In this document: piece by piece, positions 1 to 11,123 of the stretch
Numbering within the stretch: position 1 is the stretch's first letter
Layout of the letters: the number at the start of each line of letters is the position of its first letter
Assembly (NCBI GenBank): GCA_046295215.1
Contig: JBKBNP010000001.1
Coordinates: 124,001-188,000, forward strand
Direction of reading: 5' to 3'
From: Szabonella sp046295215
Lineage (GTDB): Bacteria > Pseudomonadota > Alphaproteobacteria > Rhodobacterales > Rhodobacteraceae
Length of the DNA: 64,000 nucleotides
Program-made: the position numbers and the translations under genes
Notes under the pieces: generated by a model
Seen by the model: only the letters and a program-made list of their open reading frames with translations
Told to the model about the DNA's origin: nothing
Database searches by the model: none

Positions 1-2
1 AC

Positions 3-794
3 GTCAACACCAATGACGCCAAGATCCGCGACAACCGGGTGGTGCGCTTTGCCCATTTCGCGATCATGGGCGGGTCGGGCAACATCTTTGTCGGAAACCA
101 TTTCTTTCAGGGTGACGACCAGACGGCGGGGGTGCGGCGGGCGGGGATCGTGTTCACCTCGACCAATATCAAGACGCTGATCGCGGGCAACTATATCGAC
201 AACTGCTTCATCGAATGGGGCAATGAACATGACGCGGCGCCGGATTTCAGCAACGAATTCTCTTTCGGGGGGCTGACCATCACCGGCAATATCTTCACCA
301 CCAACGATGTCTCGCCCGCCTTCCGCTGGCTGGTGATGACGCCCTACGGGCCGGGGCATTTCATCAACGGTTTCATGGTCAATGACAATGTGTTCCGCAC
401 GGTGAATGCAACCATCGACCGGGTGGAGGCGGTGGACACCACCCATGCCACGCTGGATTTCAGCCGGTTCCGCAATATCGTGATCGAGGCCAACACCTTC
501 AACGGGGTGACGCGCGGGATGCAGAGCCCGGTGATGATGCGCCATGACCAGAACACCGCCGCCGAGACCTGGGTGGTGGATGCGAGCCAGAACCTGCCCT
601 TCGGCAGCCATGCGCGCAATGTGCAGTCGGTGGTGACCGAAGGGCCGATCACCACGGCGGGGGGCGTGGCGAATTTTGCCATGCCCTATGTCGAAACCTC
701 GCGCGGGCCGGACAGCAACCTGATCCATCTGCGCTGGCCGCAGGCCTTGCGGGGGCGCGCGCATGTGACGATCCGCTGCGACAACCCGAACTGA
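3..794 (+). CDS. Right-handed beta-helix repeat protein, C-terminal part
   Basis: The frame is open from the left edge, so the N terminus lies outside the window. The visible 263 residues are rich in Asn, Gly and short beta strands with recurring patterns such as GNIFVGNHFF, AGNYIDN, TGNIFT, NDNVFRT and EANTFNG. These are typical turns of the right-handed parallel beta-helix found in pectate-lyase, glycosyl-hydrolase-28 and tail-spike folds. I see no catalytic residues, so the substrate is unknown; a polysaccharide-active or surface protein is the usual role of the fold. The gene ends convergently with the next one, with a strong hairpin between them. Confidence 0.7.
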   Translation, partial: VNTNDAKIRDNRVVRFAHFAIMGGSGNIFVGNHFFQGDDQTAGVRRAGIVFTSTNIKTLIAGNYIDNCFIEWGNEHDAAPDFSNEFSFGGLTITGNIFTTNDVSPAFRWLVMTPYGPGHFINGFMVNDNVFRTVNATIDRVEAVDTTHATLDFSRFRNIVIEANTFNGVTRGMQSPVMMRHDQNTAAETWVVDASQNLPFGSHARNVQSVVTEGPITTAGGVANFAMPYVETSRGPDSNLIHLRWPQALRGRAHVTIRCDNPN

Positions 795-814
795 TCTTTC
801 GGAAAGACAGATGG

Positions 815-846
815 CAAAGGGCGCGCGGGGATCTGCGCGCCCTTTG
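815..846. terminator. Bidirectional hairpin terminator
   Basis: A perfect 12-bp stem (815-826 with 835-846) and an 8-base loop lie between two convergent genes. The outer stem bases are AAA/TTT, giving an A-rich lead and T-rich tail in both directions. Confidence 0.75.
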
Positions 847-851
847 GCCTG

Positions 852-1358
852 TCAGCCGGTCAGGTCCGCGCCTGTCAGGTGGAAGGCCCGCGCGAAACCG
901 CCGTTGAACAGCGCGGAGACCGGGACCAGTCGGACAAAGGCAAAATCGGCAAAATCGACATAGAGCTTCGATTTCGGGTGATCCGCCAGCCAGCGGTCGC
1001 GCAGCGCCGGGCGGTCCGGGGCGTCGGGGGTGATGAAAGCGGCCCCGGCCCGGATCATCAGGCGCGGATGGGTCAGCGGGTCGCCCTTGGCGCCCGGCTC
1101 CCCCACCATCAGCGCGCAGGCGGGATGCGTGCGCAGGGCGGCCATGTGCGGGGCAAGGGCGGAGATCAGCGTGACCGGGCACCCGGACGCATCGAGGCCA
1201 AGGGCGATGCGGCTGATCCCCGGCGCGCCGGTTTCAGGGTCGGTCCAGGCGAGGGCTGCGAAACGGGCCGTCCGCAGGATCTGGCGGGCCTCGCTGCACG
1301 TCCCGGGGTCTGCCGGTTGCGTCGGATCGGGGCGGGCAGGCTCGGGAGGCTGCGGCAT
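852..1358 (-). CDS. Pyridoxamine 5'-phosphate oxidase-like (HugZ-type) protein
   Basis: This 168-residue protein has the split-barrel FMN/heme-binding fold of the PNPOx-like family. Visible elements are an N-terminal helix (ARQILRTARFAALAWTD), the strand GAPGISRIALGLD, the LISALAPHMAALRTHPACALMVGEPG segment and the C-terminal YVDFADFAFVRL. HugZ-like members bind or degrade heme and others reduce flavin; the sequence does not decide between these. I chose the ATG at 1358 because AGGAACG sits seven bases upstream; in-frame ATGs at 1373 and 1391 would add 5 or 11 residues. It is transcribed away from the divergent SulP gene. Confidence 0.75.
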   Translation of the reverse strand: MPQPPEPARPDPTQPADPGTCSEARQILRTARFAALAWTDPETGAPGISRIALGLDASGCPVTLISALAPHMAALRTHPACALMVGEPGAKGDPLTHPRLMIRAGAAFITPDAPDRPALRDRWLADHPKSKLYVDFADFAFVRLVPVSALFNGGFARAFHLTGADLTG

Positions 1359-1434
1359 CTTGCGTTCCTGCATGGGTTGACAGTGGCCCAAGCGGGGCGC
1401 TTTGTTTGCGGCCTCACAGATTTACAGGCGGATC

Positions 1435-3108
1435 ATGTCCAAGACAAGTTCTGCGACCGGCGCGGCCGCATCCGAATTCCAACCGAAACTGCTGACCGTC
1501 CTGCGTGAAGGCTACGGGATGCGCGACCTGCGCGCGGATGCCTTTGCGGGGCTGACGGTGGCCATCGTGGCGCTGCCCCTGTCCATGGCCATCGCGATTG
1601 CCAGCGGCGTCGGGCCGGAGCGCGGGCTCTACACCACCATCGTCGGCGGGTTTCTCGTGTCGCTGCTGGGCGGGTCGCGGTTTCAGGTCGGCGGACCTGC
1701 CGGGGCCTTCATCGTGCTGGTCGCGGCCTGTGTCATGACCATCGGGCTGGAGGGGCTGTTGCTGGCCACCTTCCTGTCGGGCTTCATGCTGATCGGGGTC
1801 GGGGCGCTGCGGCTGGGCACCTATATCAAGTTCATCCCCTATCCGGTGACAGTGGGCTTCACCACCGGGATTGCCGTCATCATCTTTGCCAGCCAGATCA
1901 AGGATCTGTTCGGCCTCACATTGCCGGGCGGGGAGCCTGCCGAGATCGTGCCGAAACTTGCGGCGCTCTGGTCCTCCCGGGAGACGGTGACGTCGGCGGC
2001 CGTGGCGGTGGCGCTGGTGACGGTGCTGGTCATTCTGGGGGCAAAGCGGTGGCGGCCGCATTGGCCGGGCATGCTGATCGCGGTCATTCTTGCGGCGGTC
2101 GCGGTGGCGGGGCTGTCCCTGCCGGTGGAAACCATTGCATCGCGCTTTGGCGAATTGCCGCGCGTGCTGCCGGCCCCGGCGCTGCCGGGGATTTCGGGCG
2201 AGGCGGTCTGGGCGGCATTGCCCTGGGCGATCAGTTTCACGCTGCTGGGCGCCATCGAGTCGCTGCTGTCGGCGGTGGTGGCGGATGGAATGACCGGGCG
2301 GCAGCACCGGTCCAACGCGGAACTGGTGGCGCAGGGTGTCGCCAATATCGGGGCGTCCATCTTTGGCGGGTTCTGCGTCACGGGCACCATCGCGCGGACG
2401 GCAACGAATGTGCGGGCGGGGTCGCGCGGGCCGGTGTCGGGCATGCTGCATGCGGTTTTCGTGCTGGGTTTCATGCTGGTGGCAGCCCCGCTGGCAGGGT
2501 TCATCCCGCTGGCGGCGCTTGCCGGAGTGCTGGCGGTTGTCGCCTGGAACATGGCCGAAAAGGAAGAACTTTGGGCACTGGTGCGCGCCACGCGCGGCGA
2601 TGCGATGGTGGTTCTGGTCACCTTTGGCCTTGTCGTGTTCCGCGACCTGACCGAAGGCATCATCGTGGGCGTGGCGCTGGGTGGGGCGGTGTTCATCCGC
2701 CGAATGTCCGAGGCGGCGCGCGTCGATCACGACGAACCCTCGGGCCGCTATGACCCTGCCGATGCCACCGATCCCGGCATGGTCGTCTGCCATCTGCGCG
2801 GTCCCTATTTCTTTGGCGCTGCAGCGCGGCTCGGATCGGTGCTGGACCGCATCGCGGACCGCCCGCAGGCCTTTGTCGTCGATTTCGCCGATGTGCCCTT
2901 CATCGACAGTTCCGGCGCGCGCAGTTTCGAGGTTCTGGCCCGCAAAACCGCGCGCAAGGGGGGCTTGCTTTACTTCGTGCGGGTCAATGACGAGGTGCGG
3001 GGCATGTTGGAAAAGCACGGCCTGACCGAAGGGCACCTGCGCTACCGCCCCGATATTGCGGCGGTGGAGGCCGAGCGCGGCATGGCGGCGGGGCGCGAAT
3101 CGCCGTGA
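1435..3108 (+). CDS. SulP family anion transporter with STAS domain
   Basis: This 557-residue inner-membrane protein is a SulP/SLC26 permease. The N-terminal transmembrane domain begins near residue 25 (DLRADAFAGLTVAIVALPLSMAIAIASG, a classic SulP signature) and continues through about 12 hydrophobic segments to residue 430. The C-terminal STAS domain ends with the FVVDFADVPFIDSSGARSFEVLA strand-helix motif, including the conserved DSSG loop. SulP proteins move sulfate, bicarbonate or dicarboxylates, and the substrate cannot be read here. ATG 1435 is the first start giving a normal N terminus. The gene appears monocistronic. Confidence 0.9.
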   Translation: MSKTSSATGAAASEFQPKLLTVLREGYGMRDLRADAFAGLTVAIVALPLSMAIAIASGVGPERGLYTTIVGGFLVSLLGGSRFQVGGPAGAFIVLVAACVMTIGLEGLLLATFLSGFMLIGVGALRLGTYIKFIPYPVTVGFTTGIAVIIFASQIKDLFGLTLPGGEPAEIVPKLAALWSSRETVTSAAVAVALVTVLVILGAKRWRPHWPGMLIAVILAAVAVAGLSLPVETIASRFGELPRVLPAPALPGISGEAVWAALPWAISFTLLGAIESLLSAVVADGMTGRQHRSNAELVAQGVANIGASIFGGFCVTGTIARTATNVRAGSRGPVSGMLHAVFVLGFMLVAAPLAGFIPLAALAGVLAVVAWNMAEKEELWALVRATRGDAMVVLVTFGLVVFRDLTEGIIVGVALGGAVFIRRMSEAARVDHDEPSGRYDPADATDPGMVVCHLRGPYFFGAAARLGSVLDRIADRPQAFVVDFADVPFIDSSGARSFEVLARKTARKGGLLYFVRVNDEVRGMLEKHGLTEGHLRYRPDIAAVEAERGMAAGRESP

Positions 3109-3497
3109 CCGGCCACGCCACCCTTTCCGCAGCGTAACGCGCCGCCCGGACTGGTTGCGCTATCATCCCTTCCATCAACCGGGGTCGGTTTTGGTGGCGC
3201 GCCACGCTTGCCGCAACGCGGCGCCATTTCCGATGCCGCACAGGGCCCGGTTCTGGCGTGGCAAAGGCGCGCTAGGCGCTTGAAATCTAATGCCAAAAAT
3301 TTGACACAATTCACAGTATTTACAGAATCACTTCTGTATCCGTCAATAAATTTACAAAAAAACCGTTTCTATAAAAAGGTTTAGGATAAAATTGACTGTT
3401 GAGGTAAAGTCCTGCACAGGGATGAGCTGAGCGTCGCGCTGCGGCGGCGTTTGGGATTGCGGGCGCTGTCGCGCGCCCTGGAACAGGAGGATCTACC
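3109..3497 (+). promoter_or_regulatory. Long intergenic region with AT-rich acs promoter zone
   Basis: This 389-bp stretch has no gene. Positions 3285-3400 are strikingly AT-rich for this genome. They contain TTGACA at 3301 with a possible CAGAAT -10 box about 16 bases downstream, and a second TTGACT at 3393. The layout suggests regulated expression of acs with a long leader. An AGGAGG-like ribosome site lies just before ATG 3498. The promoter boxes are guesses. Confidence 0.4.
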
Positions 3498-5462
<1,965 letters not shown>

Positions 5463-5467
5463 GGGCG

Positions 5468-6148
5468 ATGTCGGAGGTGACAGTGACCCCCGCCGTCCTG
5501 ATCCTGCTCGGCCCTCCCGGGGCCGGCAAGGGCACGCAGGCGCGGATGCTGGAGCAAAGCGCGGGCCTTGTGCAGCTTTCGACCGGGGATCTGCTGCGCG
5601 CCGCCGTTGCCGCCGGAACCGAGGCAGGACAACAGGCGAAGGCCGTGATGGAGGCGGGCGGGCTGGTCAGCGACGACATCGTGCTGGCGATCCTGAAGGA
5701 CCGGATGGCCGAACCCGACACCGCGCAGGGCGTCATTCTGGACGGCTTTCCACGCACCGCCCCGCAGGCACAGGCGCTGGACGCGCTTCTCGTGGCCTCG
5801 GGCCAGCGCGTGACGGCGGTGATTTCCATGGAGGTGGAGGACGCCCCCATGATTGCCCGCGTCGCGGGCCGTTTCACCTGCGCCACCTGTGGCGAAGGCT
5901 ATCATGACGAGTTCAAGCAGCCAGCGGTTGCAGGTGTTTGCGACAAATGCGTCGGCACGGCGTTCAGGCGCCGGGCCGACGATACTGCCGAAACGGCGGG
6001 GGCGCGGCTTGCCGCGTATCACGCCCAGACGGCGCCACTGATCGCTTATTACGAGGGGCGCGGCGTCCTTCACCGTGTCGATGCCATGCAGGGGATCGAC
6101 ACGGTGGCGGGCGCCATGTCCGACATCGTGAACCGCGTATCGGGATAA
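5468..6148 (+). CDS. adk: Adenylate kinase with zinc-type LID
   Basis: This 226-residue nucleoside monophosphate kinase has the P-loop GPPGAGKGTQ at residues 15-24, the DGFPRT motif and a LID domain carrying two CxxC pairs (CATC and CDKC), the four-cysteine zinc form. It interconverts 2 ADP with ATP and AMP. The gene starts six bases after acs stops. Acs produces AMP and pyrophosphate, so an acs-linked kinase that recycles AMP makes metabolic sense. I infer that it is a second, dedicated adenylate kinase, because the housekeeping copy normally sits in the ribosomal-protein operon; only the genome can confirm this. A GTG at 5459 is an alternative start. Confidence 0.93.
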   Translation: MSEVTVTPAVLILLGPPGAGKGTQARMLEQSAGLVQLSTGDLLRAAVAAGTEAGQQAKAVMEAGGLVSDDIVLAILKDRMAEPDTAQGVILDGFPRTAPQAQALDALLVASGQRVTAVISMEVEDAPMIARVAGRFTCATCGEGYHDEFKQPAVAGVCDKCVGTAFRRRADDTAETAGARLAAYHAQTAPLIAYYEGRGVLHRVDAMQGIDTVAGAMSDIVNRVSG

Positions 6149-6210
6149 AGGGAACCGTCGCCCTCCATCCCGGGGGGCGGCAGAGGGATAATCTCAGGGA
6201 GTAACGCAAA

Positions 6211-6468
6211 ATGGCGGACAAATCATCGTCCAACGCCTATTGGAGCGCCAACGTCCGTATCATCAGCATCTGTCTGGTGATCTGGTTCGTCTGTTCCTTT
6301 GGCCTTGGCATTCTTCTGCGACCGATGCTTTCGGGCATTGCCGTGGGCGGCACGGATCTCGGCTTCTGGTTTGCCCAGCAAGGCTCGATCCTCGTCTTTC
6401 TGGTCCTGATCTTCTTCTACGCCTGGAAGATGAACAAGGTCGACGCCGAACATGGCGTGGATGAATAG
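6211..6468 (+). CDS. DUF4212 small symporter subunit
   Basis: This 85-residue protein has two transmembrane helices (about residues 15-37 and 56-74) and ends in a short acidic tail. This is the DUF4212 pattern, a small protein encoded immediately before VC_2705-type sodium:solute symporters. It is probably a small subunit or stabiliser of the transporter encoded 15 bases downstream. A GGGAG ribosome site precedes the ATG. Its exact function is not established. Confidence 0.85.
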   Translation: MADKSSSNAYWSANVRIISICLVIWFVCSFGLGILLRPMLSGIAVGGTDLGFWFAQQGSILVFLVLIFFYAWKMNKVDAEHGVDE

Positions 6469-6483
6469 GGGGAACCGGAACAG

Positions 6484-8301
6484 ATGGATCAGTATACCCT
6501 CAACCTGCTGGTGGTCGGTGCGTCCTTCGCGCTCTACATCGGCATCGCGATCTGGGCCCGTGCGGGCACGACCGCTGAATTCTATGCTGCCGGCCAGGGC
6601 GTTCCGCCTGTCCTGAACGGCATGGCGACCGCTGCCGACTGGATGTCGGCGGCCTCCTTCATCTCGATGGCGGGCATCATCGCGCTGGCCCCTGCGGGCG
6701 GCTATACCCAATCGTCCTTCCTGATGGGCTGGACGGGCGGTTATGTGCTTCTGGCGCTGCTGCTGGCCCCCTATCTGCGCAAGTTCGGCAAGTTCACCGT
6801 GCCGGAATTCGTGGGCGACCGGTTCTATTCCAAGGGCGCGCGTCTGGTGGCGGTTGTCTGCCTGATCGTGATCTCGGTCACCTATGTTATCGGCCAGATG
6901 CGCGGCGTGGGCGTGACCTTCGCGCGCTTCCTGGAAATCAGCACCGAAATGGGCCTCTATATCGGCGCGGCGATCGTTTTCGCCTATGCCGTGTTCGGCG
7001 GCATGAAGGGGATCACCTATACCCAGGTTGCGCAATATTGCGTGCTGATCGTCGCCTATACCATTCCGGCGATCTTCATCTCGCTGCAACTGACCGGGTC
7101 GTTCCTGCCGCAGCTCGGGCTTTTCGGCACCTATGCGCCGTCGGGTGGCGACATGGCCTTCCTGACCAAGCTTGACCAGGTGGTCGTGGAACTGGGCTTC
7201 ACGCAATATACGTCCTACACCACCTCCACGCTGAACATGGTGCTGTTCACCATGTCGCTGATGATCGGCACCGCGGGCCTTCCGCATGTCATCATCCGCT
7301 TCTTCACCGTACCGAAAGTTGCCGATGCCCGCTGGTCCGCCGGTTGGGCACTGGTGTTCATCGCCCTTCTCTACACCGTGGCACCTGCCGTGGGGTCGAT
7401 GGCGCGACTGAATCTCTCCACGACCTTCTGGCCGAATGCTGTGGCCGGTCAGGCACTGGAAGGCGACGCGATTTCGCTGGAGGCGATCAATACCGACCCG
7501 AGCCTCTCCTGGATCAACACCTGGAAGAATACCGGGCTTCTGGCTTTCGAGGACAAGAACGGCGACGGCCTGATCCAGTATTACAACGACGCGAATCCGG
7601 CCATGCAGGCCATCGCGGCGGAACGCGGCTGGGTCGGCAACGAACTGACCAAGGTCGACAACGACATGATGGTTCTGGCCAACCCCGAGATTGCACAACT
7701 TCCGGGCTGGGTGATCGCGCTGGTTGCGGCGGGCGGTCTGGCGGCGGCGCTGTCCACTGCGGCGGGCTTGCTGCTGGCCATCTCCTCGGCCATCAGCCAT
7801 GACCTCATCAAGGGGGCGATCAATCCCAACATCACGGAGAAGGGCGAAATGCTTGCCGCCCGGATCTCGATGGCGGGGGCGATCCTGCTGGCGGTCTATC
7901 TGGGTCTGAACCCACCGGGCTTTGCGGCTCAGGTGGTGGCGCTGGCCTTCGGTCTGGCGGCGGCGACCATCTTCCCGGTGCTGATGATGGGCATCTTCTC
8001 CAAGAAGGTGAACAAGGAAGGCGCGATTGCGGGGATGCTGGTGGGTCTCTTCGCGACCTCCATCTATATCTTCCTCTATCTTGGCTGGTTCTTCCTGCCG
8101 GGCACGGCGACCTTCGCCAACACGCCCGACAACTGGCTGTTCGGGATTGCGCCTGCTTCCTTCGGGACGGTTGGTGCGCTGCTGAACTTCGCGGCGGCCT
8201 ATATCGTGTCGTCGATGACCAAGCCGGTGCCGGAACATATCCAGGAACTGGTCGAATCGATCCGCGTGCCGAGAGGCGCCGGGGCCGCGACCGGCCACTG
8301 A
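6484..8301 (+). CDS. Sodium:solute symporter, VC_2705 subfamily (probable acetate permease)
   Basis: This 605-residue protein of the SSS/SLC5 family has roughly 13 transmembrane segments. It begins YTLNLLVVGASFALYIGIAIWARAG and contains the GxxTAADWMSAASFISMAG motif of ActP-like carriers. It likely takes up acetate or another short monocarboxylate with a cation, given acs and adk upstream. A large soluble loop (about residues 320-405) interrupts the membrane domain. This loop includes DKNGDGLIQYYN (357-368), which resembles an EF-hand or dockerin calcium loop except that position 12 is Asn, not Glu. A GC-rich hairpin follows the stop. Confidence 0.9.
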   Translation: MDQYTLNLLVVGASFALYIGIAIWARAGTTAEFYAAGQGVPPVLNGMATAADWMSAASFISMAGIIALAPAGGYTQSSFLMGWTGGYVLLALLLAPYLRKFGKFTVPEFVGDRFYSKGARLVAVVCLIVISVTYVIGQMRGVGVTFARFLEISTEMGLYIGAAIVFAYAVFGGMKGITYTQVAQYCVLIVAYTIPAIFISLQLTGSFLPQLGLFGTYAPSGGDMAFLTKLDQVVVELGFTQYTSYTTSTLNMVLFTMSLMIGTAGLPHVIIRFFTVPKVADARWSAGWALVFIALLYTVAPAVGSMARLNLSTTFWPNAVAGQALEGDAISLEAINTDPSLSWINTWKNTGLLAFEDKNGDGLIQYYNDANPAMQAIAAERGWVGNELTKVDNDMMVLANPEIAQLPGWVIALVAAGGLAAALSTAAGLLLAISSAISHDLIKGAINPNITEKGEMLAARISMAGAILLAVYLGLNPPGFAAQVVALAFGLAAATIFPVLMMGIFSKKVNKEGAIAGMLVGLFATSIYIFLYLGWFFLPGTATFANTPDNWLFGIAPASFGTVGALLNFAAAYIVSSMTKPVPEHIQELVESIRVPRGAGAATGH

Positions 8302-8311
8302 CGCATCACTG

Positions 8312-8350
8312 CGCGCTCCCCGGTTCCGGCCGGGGGGCGCGTCCCCTTTT
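8312..8350 (+). terminator. Hairpin terminator after the symporter gene
   Basis: A 12-bp stem with one G-U pair (8312-8323 with 8330-8341) is followed by TCCCCTTTT. It separates the acs-to-symporter part of the cluster from the DUF294 gene and probably lowers, rather than abolishes, read-through. Confidence 0.6.
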
Positions 8351-8366
8351 CAGATGGACAACGGGC

Positions 8367-10190
8367 ATGGACGACACCATCACGACGATTGTGGGGTTTC
8401 TGGAAACCGTCCATCCCTATGACACGCTTTCGGCTGCGGACATGTCCCGTCTGGCCGGCATCTTCAGCCGCCGTGAATACGAGGCGGGCGAAGAGATCTA
8501 TCACGCGGGCGAACCGCTCAAGGGCCTCTATCTGGTGAAACGCGGCGCGGTCGAGGTGCTGGACCCCTCGGGCGGGCTGGTGTCGCTGCTGGGGCCGCGC
8601 AATTCCTTTGGCGAACGTGGATTGATGCGCGACGGGCTGGCCGTGACCACCGCGCGCGCGACCGACAGTTCGGTTGTCCTCCTGTTGCCCACCTCAGAGT
8701 TCAGGCGGCTCATCGCCGAACAACCGGCCTTCGAGCGGTTCTTTGGCCGGGGCCGGGGGCATGAGACACGCGGCGCGGATCTGACGACACAGAAGGTGGC
8801 TGACCTGATGGCGCGCAAGCCCGTCACGGTAGAGGCCGCCGACAGCATCCGCCGCGCGGCCGAAAGGATGCGCGACCATCGCGTGTCCTCATTGGGCGTG
8901 CTGGAAGACGGCCGCTTTGTTGGCATCGTCACCACACGCGACATGACCGGAAAGGCGCTGGCCGCAGGGCTGGACCCTGCAGGGCCGGTATCCGCGATCA
9001 TGACGCCGGACCCGGTCACGCTGACGCCCGAGGATCTGGGATCGGACATCCTGCATGTCATGCTGGAACGCCGCATCGGCCATCTGCCGGTGCTGGAGGC
9101 GGGGCGGCTGGTGGGGATGATTACCCAGACCGACATCACCCGGTTTCAGGCGGTGTCCTCGGCGCTGCTGGTGCGCGATGCCGCAACCGCCGACACGGTG
9201 GAGGATCTGGTTGCCGTCACGGCGCGCATCCCGCGCCTTCTGGTGCAGCTCGTGGCCGCCAACAACCCGCATGAGGTGGTGACAAGGCTGATTACCGACA
9301 TTGCCGATACGGTGACGCGCCGACTGCTGGTGCTGGCGGAGGCCGACCTCGGCCCGCCGCCGGTGCCCTATCTCTGGCTCGCCTGCGGCTCGCAGGGGCG
9401 GCAGGAACAGACGGGCGTTTCGGATCAGGACAACTGCCTCTTTCTCGACGATGCCGCGACCGAGGATGACATGGCCTATTTCGCGGCACTGGCAAAGCGG
9501 GTCAGCGACGGGCTGAACGCCTGCGGCTATGTCTATTGCCCCGGCGACATGATGGCGACGAACCCGCGCTGGTGCCAGCCGGTGCGCGTCTGGCGCGAGT
9601 ATTTCCGGGGCTGGGTGGCCAAGCCCGACCCGATGGCGCAGATGCTGGCCTCCGTCATGTTCGACCTGCGGCCCATCGGCGGGGCGGCCGGCCTCTTCCG
9701 TGATCTTCAGGCCGAAACCCTTGGCATGGCGGCGAAAAATTCCATTTTCGTCGCGCATATGATTTCCAACTCGCTGAAACATTCCCCGCCGCTGGGCCTG
9801 TTGCGCGGCTTTGCCACGGTGCGGTCGGGCGAATACAAGAACCATATCGACCTCAAGCATAACGGCGTCGTGCCGGTGGCCGATCTGGGCCGGATCTATG
9901 CGCTGATCGGTCGGTTGGAGGCTGCGAACACCCGCGCCCGGCTGGTGGCGGCGGAGGCGGCTGGCGTCATCTCGACCTCCGGCGCGCGCGACCTGATCGA
10001 GGCCTATGACCTCATCGCGCAGGTGCGGCTGGAAAATCAGGCCCGGCTGATCCGGTCCGGGCGCAGGCCCGACAATTTCATGGCACCGTCCGATCTGTCG
10101 GATTTCGAACGCTCGCATCTGCGCGATGCGTTTGTCGTGGTGCGCACGATGCAATCCGCCGTGGGTCAGGCCCGCGGCGCGCGAAGCTGA
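8367..10190 (+). CDS. cNMP-binding / CBS-pair / DUF294 nucleotidyltransferase-like protein
   Basis: This 607-residue cytoplasmic signalling protein has four parts. They are an N-terminal cyclic-nucleotide-binding-like barrel (about 15-130), two CBS motifs (about 148-265, LMARKPVTVEAADSIRRAAERM and AIMTPDPVTLTPEDLGSDILHVML), a DUF294 nucleotidyltransferase-like domain with the GSQGRQEQ-SDQDN signature (near 335-355), and a DUF294 C-terminal helical domain. The GSxGRxE-DxD pattern matches GlnD-type uridylyltransferases. In the acetate cluster it is a good candidate for sensing adenine nucleotides (CBS) or cAMP and modifying or controlling the symporter. No target is shown by the sequence. Confidence 0.88.
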   Translation: MDDTITTIVGFLETVHPYDTLSAADMSRLAGIFSRREYEAGEEIYHAGEPLKGLYLVKRGAVEVLDPSGGLVSLLGPRNSFGERGLMRDGLAVTTARATDSSVVLLLPTSEFRRLIAEQPAFERFFGRGRGHETRGADLTTQKVADLMARKPVTVEAADSIRRAAERMRDHRVSSLGVLEDGRFVGIVTTRDMTGKALAAGLDPAGPVSAIMTPDPVTLTPEDLGSDILHVMLERRIGHLPVLEAGRLVGMITQTDITRFQAVSSALLVRDAATADTVEDLVAVTARIPRLLVQLVAANNPHEVVTRLITDIADTVTRRLLVLAEADLGPPPVPYLWLACGSQGRQEQTGVSDQDNCLFLDDAATEDDMAYFAALAKRVSDGLNACGYVYCPGDMMATNPRWCQPVRVWREYFRGWVAKPDPMAQMLASVMFDLRPIGGAAGLFRDLQAETLGMAAKNSIFVAHMISNSLKHSPPLGLLRGFATVRSGEYKNHIDLKHNGVVPVADLGRIYALIGRLEAANTRARLVAAEAAGVISTSGARDLIEAYDLIAQVRLENQARLIRSGRRPDNFMAPSDLSDFERSHLRDAFVVVRTMQSAVGQARGARS

Positions 10191-10203
10191 GGAGCCGCCC
10201 CCG

Positions 10204-10725
10204 ATGACCCTTGACGTGATTGCCGCCTTCTGTGCCGGGGCCGCCCTTGCCGGGGTCGTGATGTTCCTGCGCAAGATGACCGGCAGCCTGCTTCCGCGCT
10301 GGTCGGTTCCCGCAGCGGCGGGACTGGGCATGCTGATCTTCACGATCTGGAACGAATACAGCTGGTATTCCCGCGTCGCGAACCGTCTGCCGGAGGCGGT
10401 GGTGATCCTGTCCTCGCCGACCGAAAGCATGGTGTTCCGGCCCTGGACCTATCTGGTGCCGATCTCGTTCCGTTTCATGGCGCTGGATGTGCCGGGGATG
10501 GTGAGATCCGCCGACAACCCCGACCTGCGCCGCGCCGATGCGCTGCTGGTGCAGCGCTGGAAGCCGACCCTGCGCATCCCGCTGGCCTTCGACTGCGCCA
10601 CCGGGCGGCGGGCGGACCTGCTGGAAGGGGCGGCGCTTTCCGCCGATGGCACGCTGACGGGGGCTGCATGGCAGGAGGTGGGGCCGGAGGATGAATTGCA
10701 ACGGGCCGCCTGCCGGGAGGGATGA
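10204..10725 (+). CDS. Hypothetical membrane-anchored protein of the acetate cluster
   Basis: I do not recognise a family for this 173-residue protein. It has an N-terminal hydrophobic helix (residues 3-20) and a second one (about 32-50), followed by a soluble domain with a Pro/Trp-rich start (VFRPWTYLVPISFRFMALD). It lies 13 bases after the DUF294 gene and ends one base before the response-regulator ATG, so it is almost certainly cotranscribed and translationally coupled. Confidence 0.65.
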   Translation: MTLDVIAAFCAGAALAGVVMFLRKMTGSLLPRWSVPAAAGLGMLIFTIWNEYSWYSRVANRLPEAVVILSSPTESMVFRPWTYLVPISFRFMALDVPGMVRSADNPDLRRADALLVQRWKPTLRIPLAFDCATGRRADLLEGAALSADGTLTGAAWQEVGPEDELQRAACREG

Positions 10726-10726
10726 C

Positions 10727-11119
10727 ATGGCTGACGAAGCAGGCAAACAGCACCGGATTCTGGTGGTGGAGGATGAGGACAACATCGCCATCGCGCTCAA
10801 TTACCTGATGACGCGCGAAGGCTATGCCCATGACCGCATCGCCAATGGCGGCGAGGCGCTGGCGCGCATCCGCGAAACCCATCCCGATCTGGTGCTGCTG
10901 GATGTGATGCTGCCCGAGGTGTCGGGATACGAGATCTGTCAGGGCGTGCGGCTCGACCCGGCTCTTGCCGATGTGAAGATCCTGATGATGACCGCGCGCG
11001 GATCGGCCATCGAGCGCAAGAAAGGGCTGGCGCTGGGTGCGGATGGCTTCATCTCCAAACCCTTCGAGTTGAAGGAGTTGCGCGAGGAAGTGCGGCGGCT
11101 TCTCGGCACGGGGGCCTAG
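10727..11119 (+). CDS. Single-domain response regulator
   Basis: This 130-residue CheY-like receiver has no output domain. It has the acidic pair in ILVVEDEDN, phospho-acceptor Asp59 in LVLLDVMLP, the conserved Thr in MMTARG and Lys111 in SKPFELKEL. The ATG is preceded by GGGAGGGATGAC. It is followed after four bases by the gene for a membrane protein with a degenerate sensor-kinase region, so it may receive its phosphate from an unlinked kinase. Without a DNA-binding domain it probably acts by protein contact. Confidence 0.9.
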   Translation: MADEAGKQHRILVVEDEDNIAIALNYLMTREGYAHDRIANGGEALARIRETHPDLVLLDVMLPEVSGYEICQGVRLDPALADVKILMMTARGSAIERKKGLALGADGFISKPFELKELREEVRRLLGTGA

Positions 11120-11123
11120 GGCG

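Noticed and set aside
1414..3036. Long open frame antisense to the SulP gene
   Set aside because: It is His/Arg/Gln-rich with no recognisable domain and mirrors a clear transporter. High GC keeps such frames open.
6223..8298. 691-codon open frame antisense to the symporter
   Set aside because: It covers two well-supported genes and has shadow composition (HRGRRQ-type); no ribosome site or domain.
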